The notes: generated by a model not told the origin, from the letters alone. A stretch of DNA of 64,000 nt from Alphaproteobacteria bacterium (GCA_019635875.1 JAHBYP010000002.1:434001-498000); one strand, 5' to 3'; shown: positions 8,471 to 19,666, numbered from the stretch's first letter. Program-made: numbers and translations.

Positions 8471-8671
8471 ATGAACTTCATTCGACAGCTGTGCCGCGAC
8501 GAGAGCGGCGCCACATCACTCGAGTTCGGGTTGATCATCTCGCTGCTCGCCGTGATCTCGATCCCCTCCTTCGAAGCGCTCGGCAACAACCTCGCCGTGG
8601 TGATGACCAAAGTCGCCTTCGCCCAGTGTCAGGCGAGCGAGACGATCTGCCTGATGGTCGAGCCGAAATAG
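8471..8671 (+). CDS. Flp/Fap-type pilin (orphan)
   Basis: A 66-residue type IVb prepilin of the Flp family. A short basic leader (MNFIRQLCRDESG) precedes the cleavage region G-ATSLEFGLIIS, with Glu at +5 of the mature protein, then a single hydrophobic segment ending near FEALG. This is the substrate form for a TadV/CpaA prepilin peptidase. The ATG at 8471 follows a GGGGGA site; a longer reading from 8438 adds nine residues ahead of it that do not resemble the family. No tad/cpa secretion genes occur in the window, so the assembly machinery must be elsewhere. Confidence 0.85.
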   Translation: MNFIRQLCRDESGATSLEFGLIISLLAVISIPSFEALGNNLAVVMTKVAFAQCQASETICLMVEPK

Positions 8672-8758
8672 GCCCCCCGGCCATGTCGCGCTGGCGTCCG
8701 GCTCGGCGAGCCTCTACCGTCCCGGCTGAACGAACCGGGACGAGGGAAGGCCCGCATC

Positions 8759-9955
8759 ATGGCGGCAACGACACTAGGCAATCCTTTCGATCTGCCTGAA
8801 GCCACTTTGCGGGCGCAGACCAATTCCAAATGGAGCAAGTACGGGCCGGACGTGCTGCCGGCCTTCGTCGCGGAGATGGATTTCCGCGTCGCCGAGCCGA
8901 TCCAGGCCGCGGTCCGCCGCATCGTCGACAAGACCGACTATGGCTATCCCATGCGCAACGGCGCCAAGGCCGGCGGTGCGCTGTGCGCCGCCTTCGCCGA
9001 GCGCATGAAGGGCCGCTTCGGCTGGCAGACCGATCCCGATCTGGCCCTGCCGCTGGCCGACCTGGTGCAGGGCACATACGCGCCGGTGCTGGCGTTCAGC
9101 GAGCCGGGCGACGGCGTGGTGCTGCAGATGCCGAGCTACCCGCCGTTCCAGGAGGTGCTGCGCGTCACCGGCCGGCGCATGATCCCGCTGCAGATGCGCG
9201 ACACCGGCAGCACGCACGTCAACCGGCTGGAGGAGATCGAGAAGCAGGTCGACGCGCGCACCCGCATCTTCGTGCTGTGCAACCCACAGAACCCGACCGG
9301 CCGCGTCTTCAGCCGAGACGAGCTGATGGCCTTCGGCAAGTTCGCCATCGAGCGCGATATGATCGTGATCTCCGACGAGATCCACCAGGACATCGTCTAT
9401 CCCGGCCACCGGCATTTTCCGTTCGCCTCGCTCGGGCCTGACTATGCTGCGCGCACCATCACCATCACGTCGGCGACCAAGAGCTTCAACATCCCGGGCC
9501 TGCGCAGCGCCATCATCCATTTCGGCACGCCGCAGCTGCGCGACCGCTTCCTCGGCCGCATTCCCGCCCGCCTGATGGGCGATCCCAACGCGATCGGCGT
9601 CGACGCCACCATCGCGGCATGGAAGGAGGGCCAGCCCTGGCTGGATTCGGTGGTGGCCCACCTGCAGCGGGCGCGCGACCACATGGTAGGCACGATCAAG
9701 TCGGAGGTGCCGCAGATCAAGGTGCACGCGCCCGAGGGCACGTTCCTCGCCTGGCTCGACTGTACCGCGCTGGGGCTCAATGCACCGGCCTTCGACTTCT
9801 TCCACGACAAGGCGAAGATCGCCTTCAGCGCCGGCGAGACCTTCGACCCCGCGTGCGCGCAGTTCGTCCGCTTCAACTTCGCGACCTCGATGCCGATCCT
9901 CGATGGCATCCTCGATCGCCTGGTCACCAGCACGCGGGCGCGCCTGAAGACGTAA
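8759..9955 (+). CDS. MalY/PatB-type PLP aminotransferase (C-S lyase)
   Basis: A 398-residue fold-type I PLP enzyme. The Schiff-base lysine is Lys241 in TSATKSFNIPGLRSA, and NPQNPTGRVFS and ISDEIHQDIVYPG give the Asn and Asp ligands of PLP. The N-terminal WSKYGPDVLPAFVAEMDF is characteristic of the MalY/PatB branch, whose members cleave cystathionine and other cysteine conjugates (beta C-S lyase) and sometimes act as regulators. The start ATG has a GAGGGAAGG site upstream. It appears to be a single-gene unit between the pilin and phoD; its substrate cannot be read from the sequence. Confidence 0.88.
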   Translation: MAATTLGNPFDLPEATLRAQTNSKWSKYGPDVLPAFVAEMDFRVAEPIQAAVRRIVDKTDYGYPMRNGAKAGGALCAAFAERMKGRFGWQTDPDLALPLADLVQGTYAPVLAFSEPGDGVVLQMPSYPPFQEVLRVTGRRMIPLQMRDTGSTHVNRLEEIEKQVDARTRIFVLCNPQNPTGRVFSRDELMAFGKFAIERDMIVISDEIHQDIVYPGHRHFPFASLGPDYAARTITITSATKSFNIPGLRSAIIHFGTPQLRDRFLGRIPARLMGDPNAIGVDATIAAWKEGQPWLDSVVAHLQRARDHMVGTIKSEVPQIKVHAPEGTFLAWLDCTALGLNAPAFDFFHDKAKIAFSAGETFDPACAQFVRFNFATSMPILDGILDRLVTSTRARLKT

Positions 9956-10002
9956 GGTCGCAGCACAAGGCAGCCGTCAGCCGGCCAGTGTACTGTCCGG
10001 CC

Positions 10003-11538
10003 ATGCTTGCCCGTCACCTCCTCCCGCGTCGCCGCCTTCTGATCACCGGTGCCGTCACGGTCGCGGCGCCCGCCATCGTGCGCGCGCAGCCCCGCCTGTC
10101 GTCGATGCCGTTCACGCTGGGCGTCGCATCGGGCAGTCCGCGACCCGATCGTGTCGTGCTGTGGACCCGGTTGGCGCCGACGCCGCTGGAAGGCGGCGGC
10201 ATGCCGGACGCGCCCGTCGATGTCGCGTGGGAACTGGCCGAGGACGAGCGCTTCGCGCGCATCGCCGCACGCGGCACCTTCCGCGCGATTACGGCCGAAG
10301 CGCATTCCCTCCATGTCGAGGCCGGCGGGCTGCGGCCAGCGCGGCCCTACTGGTACCGCTTCCACGCCGCGGGCCACACCAGCCCGGTCGGCCGCACGCG
10401 CACCGCGCCGGCCGACGGTGCCAGGACGGATCGCCTGCACCTGGGCCTGGCGTCCTGCCAGCAGTACGAGCAGGGCTGGTACACCGCCTATCGCCACATG
10501 GCCGCCGAGCCGCTCGACCTTGTGGTGCATGTCGGCGACTACATCTACGAGATGTCCTGGGGCCGACGGCATGTGCGCAAGCACGGCACGGCCAATCCCA
10601 CGACCCTGGCCGAGTACCGCGACCGCTACGCGCTCTACAAGAGCGACGCCGATCTCCAGGCGGCGCACGCAGCGTGTCCGTGGGTCGTGACCTGGGACGA
10701 CCACGAGGTCGAGAACGACTACACCGACGACCGCTCGCCGATGACCTCGGACCGCGGATTCTTCCTGCGCCGGCGCGCCGCGGCCTATCGCGCCTGGTAC
10801 GAGCACATGCCAGTGCCGCCGTCCATGGCGCCGAGCGGTCCGGGCATGCGCATCCACGATTCGTGGCGCTTCGGCGATCTTGTCGACCTGTTCCTGCTCG
10901 ACGACCGGCAGTACCGCTCGCACCACGCCTGCGCCGACGGCAAGGGCGGCCGCGCGCTGTTCACCGATTGCGCCGAGCGCATCGACCCGCGCCGCACCAT
11001 GCTGGGCGCCGGGCAGGAGGCCTGGCTGCGCGACGGCCTGTCGCGCGCGCGCGGGCGCTGGACCCTGATCGCGCAGCAGACCCTGATGGCCGAGGCCGAC
11101 CGCGCCGCCGCCGATGCCGGCGAGCGCGCCTATTGGATGGACGGCTGGGACGGCTATCCTGCGGCGCGCCAGCGCCTGCTCGACGCCATGGCGGCACGGC
11201 GCAATGCCAACCACGTCGTGCTGGGCGGCGACATCCACATGTATGCCGTGGCCGATATCCGCGCCGGCAACGGTCCGGTGGTCGCCTCGGAGTTCGTCGG
11301 CACCTCGATCAGCTCGGTGGGGCCCAACGCCGAGCGCGTGCGAACGCTCGAAGCCCGCAATCCGCACCTGAAGTACCTACGCGGCGACAAGCGCGGCTAT
11401 GTCTTGGTCGACCTCACGCCCGCGTCCTGCCAGGCGCATTTCGAGATCGTCGACGACGTCTTCGACCCCAAATCCGGCAAGCGCCGACTGGCCAGCTTCG
11501 CCGTGGCGGCCGGCAAGCCGGGCGCGGTGCCGGCATAG
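10003..11538 (+). CDS. phoD: alkaline phosphatase D (PhoD) family, Tat-exported
   Basis: A 511-residue phosphodiesterase/phosphomonoesterase. The N-terminus PRRRLLITGAVTVAAPAIVRA is a twin-arginine signal ending in an Ala-x-Ala site, as expected for PhoD, which folds and binds metals in the cytoplasm before export. The PhoD N-terminal domain (FTLGVASGSPRPDRVVLWTRL) is followed by the metallophosphatase core: VVHVGDYIYEM, TWDDHEVENDY and VVLGGDIHMY. The ATG at 10003 sets the signal peptide correctly; longer in-frame readings overlap the aminotransferase. A nested-palindrome repeat follows its stop. Confidence 0.9.
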   Translation: MLARHLLPRRRLLITGAVTVAAPAIVRAQPRLSSMPFTLGVASGSPRPDRVVLWTRLAPTPLEGGGMPDAPVDVAWELAEDERFARIAARGTFRAITAEAHSLHVEAGGLRPARPYWYRFHAAGHTSPVGRTRTAPADGARTDRLHLGLASCQQYEQGWYTAYRHMAAEPLDLVVHVGDYIYEMSWGRRHVRKHGTANPTTLAEYRDRYALYKSDADLQAAHAACPWVVTWDDHEVENDYTDDRSPMTSDRGFFLRRRAAAYRAWYEHMPVPPSMAPSGPGMRIHDSWRFGDLVDLFLLDDRQYRSHHACADGKGGRALFTDCAERIDPRRTMLGAGQEAWLRDGLSRARGRWTLIAQQTLMAEADRAAADAGERAYWMDGWDGYPAARQRLLDAMAARRNANHVVLGGDIHMYAVADIRAGNGPVVASEFVGTSISSVGPNAERVRTLEARNPHLKYLRGDKRGYVLVDLTPASCQAHFEIVDDVFDPKSGKRRLASFAVAAGKPGAVPA

Positions 11539-11546
11539 CCATCAGT

Positions 11547-11670
11547 ACCTTCCCCCGGAGGGGGAAGGTGCCCGAAGGGCGGAAGGGGGATGTCCAAGCC
11601 GAACGCAGGAGTCCGTCTTCGACATCCCCCATCCGGCGCTCCGCGCCACCTTCCCCCTCCGGGGGAAGGT
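11547..11670 (+). repeat. nested-palindrome element, ~123-bp type, copy 1
   Basis: Both ends carry a self-palindromic ACCTTCCCCC...GGGGGAAGGT unit of about 23 bases. Inside, GGAAGGGGGATGTC and its near-complement GACATCCCCCATCC form a second stem. The left arm holds GCCCGAAGGGC and the right arm (read in reverse) GGCGCGnAGCGCC, each a small hairpin. A second copy lies at 59268-59389. It fills the space between phoD and the TauD-like gene. No transposase is near, so it looks like a non-autonomous MITE/REP-type element. Strand is arbitrary. Confidence 0.85.
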
Positions 11671-11768
11671 ATGAGTTTCGACGCAACGCTGACATTCCTG
11701 CCTCCGCTTGCCAGACGCCACGGCCGGGAGTAGCGATCCATCCATAAGACCGGAGGGATCGCGACATC

Positions 11769-12839
11769 ATGAGCAAGCGCACGCCATTGACTGGACCCAG
11801 CGTCTGGCTCGGCAGCGACATTGTCCATTCCCGCCGCTGGATCCGCGACCTGCCGCCGGGCGCGGCGGCGGAGATCGACGCGGCCCTGCAGGGCGTCAAG
11901 CGGCGTGGCCTGGAGTGGTCGTCGATCACCAAGGCGGATTTCCCGCTGCCCTCGCTCGCGCCGCTGTTCGACGACATCCGCGACGAGCTCGAGAACGGCA
12001 GCGGCATGATCAAGCTGCGCGGCATGCCGGTCCAGACCTATAGCGAGGACGAGCTGCGCCAGCTCTACTACGGCTTCGGCCAGCATCTCGGCACGACGGT
12101 CTACCAGAATCGCAGCGGCGAGCTGATGCGCGCCATTCGCGACGAGGGCGCCCATGTCGGCCGCACCTATGGGCAGGTGCAGACGAGGGACGCCAGCGGT
12201 CAGAGCGGCACCTTCCTGTCGTCCTATGCGCGCACGCTGACCAACAACCTGCTGCGCTTCCACACCGACCGCACCGACGTGGTCGGCCTGCTGTGCGTGC
12301 GCCAGGCCAAGGCCGGCGGCGTCAGCCGGCTGTGCAGCACCGGGGCGATCCACAACGCCATCCTGGAGAAGCGGCCCGATCTGCTCGACGTGCTGTTCGA
12401 GGATTTCTACCGCAGCCGGCTGGGCGAGGAGTCGAAGGATCCCGCGACGGTCTACAGGCTGCCGATCTTCGGCCTGCGCGACGGAAGGCTCACGAGCCAC
12501 TACTCGCTGACCTTCATCGAGGCCGCCGAGCTGGTGCCGGGCGTGCCGAAGCTCACCGTGGCGCAGCGCGAGGCGATCGACCTGCTGATGGCGACCGCCG
12601 AGGAGCTCGCCTTCGAGATGACGCTTGATCCGGGCGACCTGCAGCTGATCAACAGCCACGTCACCTATCACGGCCGCACCGCCTTCACCGACGAGTTCGA
12701 GAGCGGCCACAGCCGCCTGCTGCTGCGCCTGTGGTTCACCATGCCCAACAACCGCGCGCTGCCGGTGGGCCACGAGGTGCTGTGGCGCGAGATCGAGGCC
12801 GGACGGCCGCGCGGCGGCATTGCGCAGGTGACGGCGTAG
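11769..12839 (+). CDS. TauD/TfdA-family Fe(II)/2-oxoglutarate dioxygenase
   Basis: A 356-residue oxygenase. The iron triad is visible as His-Thr-Asp in NNLLRFHTDRTDVVGLLC and the distal His in LINSHVTYHGRTAF, followed by the 2-oxoglutarate-binding Arg region SRLLLRLWFTMPNN. Family members hydroxylate taurine, 2,4-D, gamma-butyrobetaine and many other acids, so the substrate is open. A GGAGGG site precedes the ATG. It is separated from the downstream SMP-30 gene only by a palindromic repeat, so the two may be co-transcribed. Confidence 0.85.
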   Translation: MSKRTPLTGPSVWLGSDIVHSRRWIRDLPPGAAAEIDAALQGVKRRGLEWSSITKADFPLPSLAPLFDDIRDELENGSGMIKLRGMPVQTYSEDELRQLYYGFGQHLGTTVYQNRSGELMRAIRDEGAHVGRTYGQVQTRDASGQSGTFLSSYARTLTNNLLRFHTDRTDVVGLLCVRQAKAGGVSRLCSTGAIHNAILEKRPDLLDVLFEDFYRSRLGEESKDPATVYRLPIFGLRDGRLTSHYSLTFIEAAELVPGVPKLTVAQREAIDLLMATAEELAFEMTLDPGDLQLINSHVTYHGRTAFTDEFESGHSRLLLRLWFTMPNNRALPVGHEVLWREIEAGRPRGGIAQVTA

Positions 12840-12844
12840 TCTTC

Positions 12845-12906
12845 TGGGACCGCCGGCGTCCCGCCGGCTCTTCCTTCATGATGCCGGCGAGGCGCCGGCG
12901 CTCCCA
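12845..12906 (+). repeat. GCCGGC double-hairpin element, copy 1
   Basis: It begins TGGGACCGCCGGC and ends with CTCCCA, with two adjacent short stems built from GCCGGC arms. It has the same layout as 18496-18555. It lies between the TauD-like gene and the SMP-30 gene, both on the plus strand. It could attenuate or stabilise the shared transcript. Confidence 0.8.
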
Positions 12907-12920
12907 AAGAGGAAACGCCG

Positions 12921-13772
12921 ATGCAAGAGGTCGCCACCGGCTACGGCCTGATCGAAGGGCCGGTCTGGGATTCCGCCAGGGGCCTATACTTCAGCGACGT
13001 GATGAACGGCGGCGTCTTCCTGCTCGACCGCGCTGACAAGGTAAGCCTCGCGGTGCCCAAGCGGCGCGGCATCGGCGGCATGGCCCTGCACGCCGAGGGC
13101 GGCCTTGTCGTCGGCGGCCGCGACATCGTCCATGTGCGGCCCGGCACAGAGGGCTCGACGACGCTGCTCGCAGCCTCCGACACGCCGGGCGGCATCGGCT
13201 TCAACGACCTGACCACCGATCCGGCCGGCCGCATTTACGTCGGCTCGCTGGCCTATCGCGTCTTCGGTGGCGAACCGCCCAAGCCCGGCCATCTGCACGT
13301 CATCGATCTCGACCGCACGATGCGCACCGTCTCCGACGGCGTGATGCTGACCAACGGCCTGGGCACCTCGCCCGACGGCAGGAGGCTGTACCATTCCGAT
13401 GCCCGGGCCGAGATCGTGCGCGTCTACGACCTCGCCGCCGACGGCTCGGTCGGGCCGTGGCGCGTCTTCGCCTCGATGGGCGTCGGCCGCGTGCCCGACG
13501 GGCTGAAGGTCGCCACCGACGGTTCTGTCTGGGTCGCCGACGCCCATGGCGGGCGCGTCGCGGTGTTCAATTCCGACGGCTCGCACCGCAAGGACGTCGC
13601 CGTGCCGCTGCCCATGGTCACCAGCCTGTGCTTCGCCGGCGAGGACATGCGCGATCTCTACGTGGTGACCGGCTCACGCGGCGGACCCCGGGAGAATTGT
13701 GGCACCGTCTTCCGGACCCGCGCCGACGTGCCCGGCCTGAAGCTGGCGCCAGCCCGGGTGAAGCTCGGCTGA
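12921..13772 (+). CDS. SMP-30/gluconolactonase/LRE family protein
   Basis: A 283-residue six-bladed beta-propeller protein. The N-terminal GLIEGPVWDSARGLYFSDV carries the conserved Glu metal ligand of the family, and TNGLGTSPDGRRLYHSD and VPDGLKVATDGSVWVADAHGG give the Asn and Asp ligands. Family members hydrolyse lactones (sugar lactones, organophosphates) with a divalent metal. No signal peptide is present, so it is cytoplasmic. An AAGAGGAAA site precedes the ATG. The neighbouring oxygenase suggests a shared but unidentified catabolic role. Confidence 0.85.
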   Translation: MQEVATGYGLIEGPVWDSARGLYFSDVMNGGVFLLDRADKVSLAVPKRRGIGGMALHAEGGLVVGGRDIVHVRPGTEGSTTLLAASDTPGGIGFNDLTTDPAGRIYVGSLAYRVFGGEPPKPGHLHVIDLDRTMRTVSDGVMLTNGLGTSPDGRRLYHSDARAEIVRVYDLAADGSVGPWRVFASMGVGRVPDGLKVATDGSVWVADAHGGRVAVFNSDGSHRKDVAVPLPMVTSLCFAGEDMRDLYVVTGSRGGPRENCGTVFRTRADVPGLKLAPARVKLG

Positions 13773-13921
13773 AAGCCCGCTTGCCGGTCACCCTGCGTTA
13801 CGCGCCGGTCATACCGTCTCCACGTTCGACACCCTAGATATCATTCTGTGGCTGCGCCGGTCTGGTGCCGGCCAGTCCGCGGTATAATGATTGGGAGTCC
13901 GGGAGGGTGGATCGTCCGACC

Positions 13922-15090
13922 ATGCAGCGCCCCGTCCGCTTCGCGCTCTACAGCGCCCCGGCGATCGCCGTGGCGCTGGTCGCCGGCTGGCTGCTGTGGC
14001 CGGGCAACGGCGGCAGGGCTGGTCTGCCGCCGTCCGTGAAGGTCACGGTCGGCGACGTCGAGGACACGGTCTCGGCGGTCGGCGTGCTGCAGCCGCTCGA
14101 CTACGTCGACGTCGGCACCCAGGTGTCCGGCCAGCTTCAGCGCATCATGGTCAAGCCCGGCGACAAGGTCGAGAAGGGCCAGCAGCTGGCGCAGCTCGAC
14201 TCCACTGTCTACGAGGCCCGCGTCAGCGCCGACGAGGCGCAGCTGATGAATCTGAAGGCGCAGCTTGCCGACAAGGAAGCCGCCAAGGTGCTGGCCGACC
14301 AGCAACTTCGGCGCCAGCGCGAGCTGCTGGCGGCGCGGGCCACTAGCCAGGACGCCTACGACGTCGCCGAGGCGGCGGTAAAGAGCGCCGGCGCGCAGAT
14401 CGACATGATCAAGGCGCAGATCCAGCAGACGGAATCGACGCTGAAGGGAGACAAGGCCAACCTCAGCTATACCAGCATCTACGCGCCGATGACCGGCAGC
14501 ATCGTCAGCATCTCGGCCAAGCAGGGCCAGACGCTGAACGCCAACCAGAGCGCGCCGATCATCCTGCGTATCGCCGACCTCGACACCATGACGGTGTGGA
14601 CCCAGGTTTCGGAGGCCGACGTCAACAAGCTCAAGGTCGGCATGCCGGCCTATTTCACCACGCTGGGCCAGCCCGACCGCCGCCGCGAGGGCCGGCTGAA
14701 GCAGGTGATGCAAACCCCGCAGGTGGTCAACAACGTCGTGCTCTACGACTCGCTGTTCGACGTTCCGAACCCCGATCTCGACCTGCTGCCGCAGATGAGC
14801 GCGCAGGTGTTCTTCGTCGCCGGCAGCGCCAGGAAGGTGCCGCTGGTGCCGGTCGCCGCCCTGCGCCCGGCACGCGGCGGCGGCGGCAACGAGGAAGGCG
14901 GCAAGCGCTTCCGCGTGCGCGTCATCGAGAGCGGCGCCATCGTCGAGCGCACCGTGGTGGTCGGCGTGATGAGCCGCGTGATGGCCGAGGTGAGATCCGG
15001 CCTGAAGCCGGGCGACGACGTCGTCGTCAGCGACGCGCAGCCGACGGCGCGGGCCAAGCCCCAGGGCGGCGGCGGGCGGCCGCCACGCCT

Positions 15091-15094
<4 letters not shown>
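13922..15094 (+). CDS. macA: periplasmic adaptor subunit of tripartite exporter (MacA/HlyD family)
   Basis: A 390-residue membrane-fusion protein with one N-terminal membrane anchor ([20 protein letters not shown]), a split lipoyl/barrel-sandwich domain ([33 protein letters not shown] and [16 protein letters not shown]), an alpha-hairpin rich in Ala/Gln between them, and a beta-barrel domain. The family connects an inner-membrane pump to an outer-membrane channel. The ATG at 13922 gives a good anchor; a GTG at 13907 is an alternative start. Its stop overlaps the macB-like ATG (15091-15094). The C-terminus is Gly-rich. Confidence 0.88.
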
Positions 15095-17100
<2,006 letters not shown>

Positions 17101-17106
17101 GCCCAG

Positions 17107-18495
17107 ATGAAGCGTCGCACGATTGCCCTGTCGCTGTTGCTCGTCCCGACGCTGGCTGGCTGCTCGCTGTGGGACGAGTGGACCAAGCCCGAGGTGGCGC
17201 AGCCGACCAACTGGCAGTCGACCGCCGACGGCACGGGTGTCTGGCCCGACACGGCGTGGTGGCGCGGCTTCGGCAGCACCGAACTCGACCGGCTGATGGG
17301 CGAGGCCAGCGCCGGCAATCTCGATCTGCGCGCCGCCGTGGCGCGCGTGCAGCAGGCGCGCGCCAACGCGCGGATCGCCGGCGCGGCGATCTACCCGACG
17401 GTCGACGCCGACGCCTCGGCCTCGCGCACCTCGCGCTTCGGCTCGGCCCGCACGACGACCACGACCAACTGGCAGGCCGGCCTGTCGGTCGGCTACGAGC
17501 TCGACCTGTTTGGCCGCATCCACGCCACCGAGAGCGCCGCGCTGGCGCGCCTGCGATCCAGCCGCTACGACCAGGAGGCGCTGGCGCTGACAGTCAGCGC
17601 CAATGTTGCGCTGACCTATTTCCAGCTGCTGGCGCTGCGCGAGCGCATCGCGCTCGCCACCGAGTCGCTCAATACCTCGCGCCGCCTGCTGCTGCTGCTC
17701 GACGAGCAGCGGCGCATCGGCACGACCTCCGATCTCGAGGTCGCGCAGCAGCGCGCCTCGGTGGCGCAGCAGAGCGCCGCGATCCCGGCGCTGCGCCACG
17801 TCGAACGGCAGACGCTCAGCACCCTGGCGCTGCTGCTCGGCCGGCTGCCGCAGGACTTCGCGGTCGCCGGCCAGCGGCTGTCGGCGCTCGCCACGCCGCC
17901 GGTGATGGCCGGCATGCCGTCGGAGCTGCTGTTCCGGCGGCCGGACGTGCGCAGCACCGAAGCCGACCTCAGGGCGGCGCATCTCGACATCGCCGCGGCG
18001 CGCGCCGCGCGCTTTCCGCGCATCCAGCTCACCGCCGACGGCGGCACGGCAAGCGCCGCGCTGTCCGGCCTGTTCGGTCCCGGCAGCTTCCTCGTCACCC
18101 TGGTCGGCGGCCTGGCGGCGCCGATCTTCGAGGGCGGCAGGCTGCGCGCGCAGCAGCAGCTGACCCAGGCGCGCTACGAGGAGCTGATGGAGGCCTATCG
18201 CACGGCGACCCTGTCGGCCTTTCGCGACGTCGAGAACGCGCTCAGCGGCGCGACGCAATTCCGCCTGCAGCTCGCCGCCGCGCGCGAGGCCCGCGCGCAG
18301 TCGCGCGAGGCCTACCGGCTGGCCGAGCTGCGCTTCCGCGCCGGCACGGTCGACTTCATCACCGTGCTCGACGCCCAGCGCAGCATCATCTCGAGCGACG
18401 ATTCGGTGGTCCAGGCGCAGCTCTCGCAGCTCTCCGCGCTGGTCGATCTCTACAAGGCGCTGGGCGGCGGCTGGAACGGCCGGCTGCCGCCGTGA
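17107..18495 (+). CDS. outer-membrane efflux lipoprotein, NodT/TolC family
   Basis: A 462-residue outer-membrane factor. The signal peptide ends in the lipobox LAGC (Cys near residue 19), so it is lipid-anchored like NodT/OprM proteins. Two OEP domains in tandem are visible, each with long Ala/Arg/Leu-rich helices (ALAVARVQQARANARIAGAA-like stretches) and the repeat-like motif FRRPDVRSTEADLRAAH. It would trimerise with the MacA-MacB pair encoded just upstream; only six bases separate it from the pump gene. A palindromic element begins at its stop codon and may act as a two-way terminator. Confidence 0.88.
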   Translation: MKRRTIALSLLLVPTLAGCSLWDEWTKPEVAQPTNWQSTADGTGVWPDTAWWRGFGSTELDRLMGEASAGNLDLRAAVARVQQARANARIAGAAIYPTVDADASASRTSRFGSARTTTTTNWQAGLSVGYELDLFGRIHATESAALARLRSSRYDQEALALTVSANVALTYFQLLALRERIALATESLNTSRRLLLLLDEQRRIGTTSDLEVAQQRASVAQQSAAIPALRHVERQTLSTLALLLGRLPQDFAVAGQRLSALATPPVMAGMPSELLFRRPDVRSTEADLRAAHLDIAAARAARFPRIQLTADGGTASAALSGLFGPGSFLVTLVGGLAAPIFEGGRLRAQQQLTQARYEELMEAYRTATLSAFRDVENALSGATQFRLQLAAAREARAQSREAYRLAELRFRAGTVDFITVLDAQRSIISSDDSVVQAQLSQLSALVDLYKALGGGWNGRLPP

Positions 18496-18555
18496 TGGGA
18501 CCGCCGGCGTCCCGCCGGCCGCCGCGAAGAGGCCGGCGAGACGCCGGCGCTCCCA
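18496..18555 (+). repeat. GCCGGC double-hairpin element, copy 2
   Basis: It runs from TGGGACCGCCGGC to CTCCCA, with two stems on GCCGGC arms. It fills the gap between two convergent genes (outer-membrane factor and GrdB-like protein), where a bidirectional terminator would be expected. It shares layout with 12845-12906. Confidence 0.8.
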
Positions 18556-18556
18556 A

Positions 18557-19501
18557 TCAATCCGCGGCCTTGTCGCCCTGCCGGACGCCCTTGGCGATTT
18601 CCTTCTGGCGATCGAACTCGGCGCGGCGGCGCGCGATCTCCTCGGGCGACATCTTCTCGATGTTCGAGAAGTCGAGCTTCCACGAGGCGTCGTCCTTCCA
18701 GCGCAGCGGCGACTGCATGGTCGTGCGCGGGCCCGTGGCGCTCTCGAGCACCTGCAACGCCAGCTCGAGCGTCAGGTCCTGCGAGGCGACGTCCCTGGGC
18801 TTGCCGGCCGAGTTGCCCAGCGGGAAGTCGCTGAACAGGAAGCGCGGCACGCCTACAAATTCGACGATGTCCTTGGCGCAGGCCACAATAACGGTCGGGA
18901 TGCCGTTGGCCTCGAGGTGACGGGCGGCCAGACTCACGGTCTGGTGGCAGACGGGTCAACTGGGAACCAGGATCGCGGCGTCGACATTGTCGGCGCGGCA
19001 CCTGGCCAGCAATTCCGGGCAATCGACGTCGAGCGTCGTGACGTGACTGCGATTGGTCGGCGCGCCGTGAAAGCGCGGCGCCACCTCGCCGATGCGGCCC
19101 TTGGCGGCGGCACGGCGCAGGGCCGGCAGCGGGAACCAGGTGTTGCTGTCTTCGGCCGTGGTGTGCAGGCGGTCGTAGCCGATATGCGAGATGCGCACAT
19201 CGTGATCGACTGACGTGTCGCCCGAGTAGACCTTGTAGAACTTGGCGGCCGCGTTGTAGGCCGCGCCGGGGCCCTGATCGCCCTTGTCCGGCTGGTAGGG
19301 CGCTGCCGTGGTGATCAGCGCCACGCGGCTCTTCGACAGAGGCCCATTCAGCTTGGTGAACGGCACGTCGGCGTAGTTGGCCCAGCGATAGGGCGTGCCG
19401 TAGCCCAGGGTGACGTAGTAGTCGCGGATGCGCTGCATGTAGGGAATCGGCCGGTCGTACTCGGCGGCGAAGCCCAGCCCGTCCCGCTTGCTCTCGTCCA
19501 T
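18557..19501 (-). CDS. GrdB-like putative selenoprotein with in-frame UGA (Sec182)
   Basis: Read through TGA at 18956-18958, this is one 314-residue protein of the glycine/sarcosine/betaine/proline reductase selenoprotein B family. The first 181 residues contain ISHIGYDRLHTTAEDSNTW and GRIGEVAPRFHG, and run through VDAAILVPS to the UGA. The same frame then continues without interruption as U-PVCHQT followed by GIPTVIVACAKDIVEFVG and FLFSDFPLGNSAGKP. A Sec-x-x-Cys pair is therefore formed. A six-bp hairpin lies just after the UGA (18928-18944). The start ATG at 19501 has AGAGGAA upstream. An ordinary gene call would give two fragments (18956-19501 and a GTG-start 18557-18937). The function of non-clostridial members is unknown; no other grd gene is present. 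A nonsense mutation is the main alternative. Confidence 0.75.
18928..18944 (-). promoter_or_regulatory. candidate bacterial SECIS hairpin
   Basis: In the mRNA of the GrdB-like gene, CCAGAC pairs perfectly with GUCUGG around the five-base loop CGUGA. The loop begins 17 bases after the UGA and has G as its second base. As I recall the bacterial SECIS model (loop 16-37 bases after UGA, a G in the first two loop bases), this fits. A competing hairpin exists: GUCUG four bases after the UGA can pair with CAGAC. Folding alone cannot prove SelB binding. Confidence 0.55.
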
Positions 19502-19666
19502 GCGCTCAGGTTCCTCTTCGTGGCGGCCAGACTATAGGCCCTTGGCCCGCCCGATGCGACATGTCCGACGCGCCGGGCACCCATGCCGCGCGACGCTGGC
19601 AGGATAAGCCGGCGTGCTCTACGTTCCGCCAGCCGGCTCGACCGGCAGAGCAAACGTCGAGAGCGT

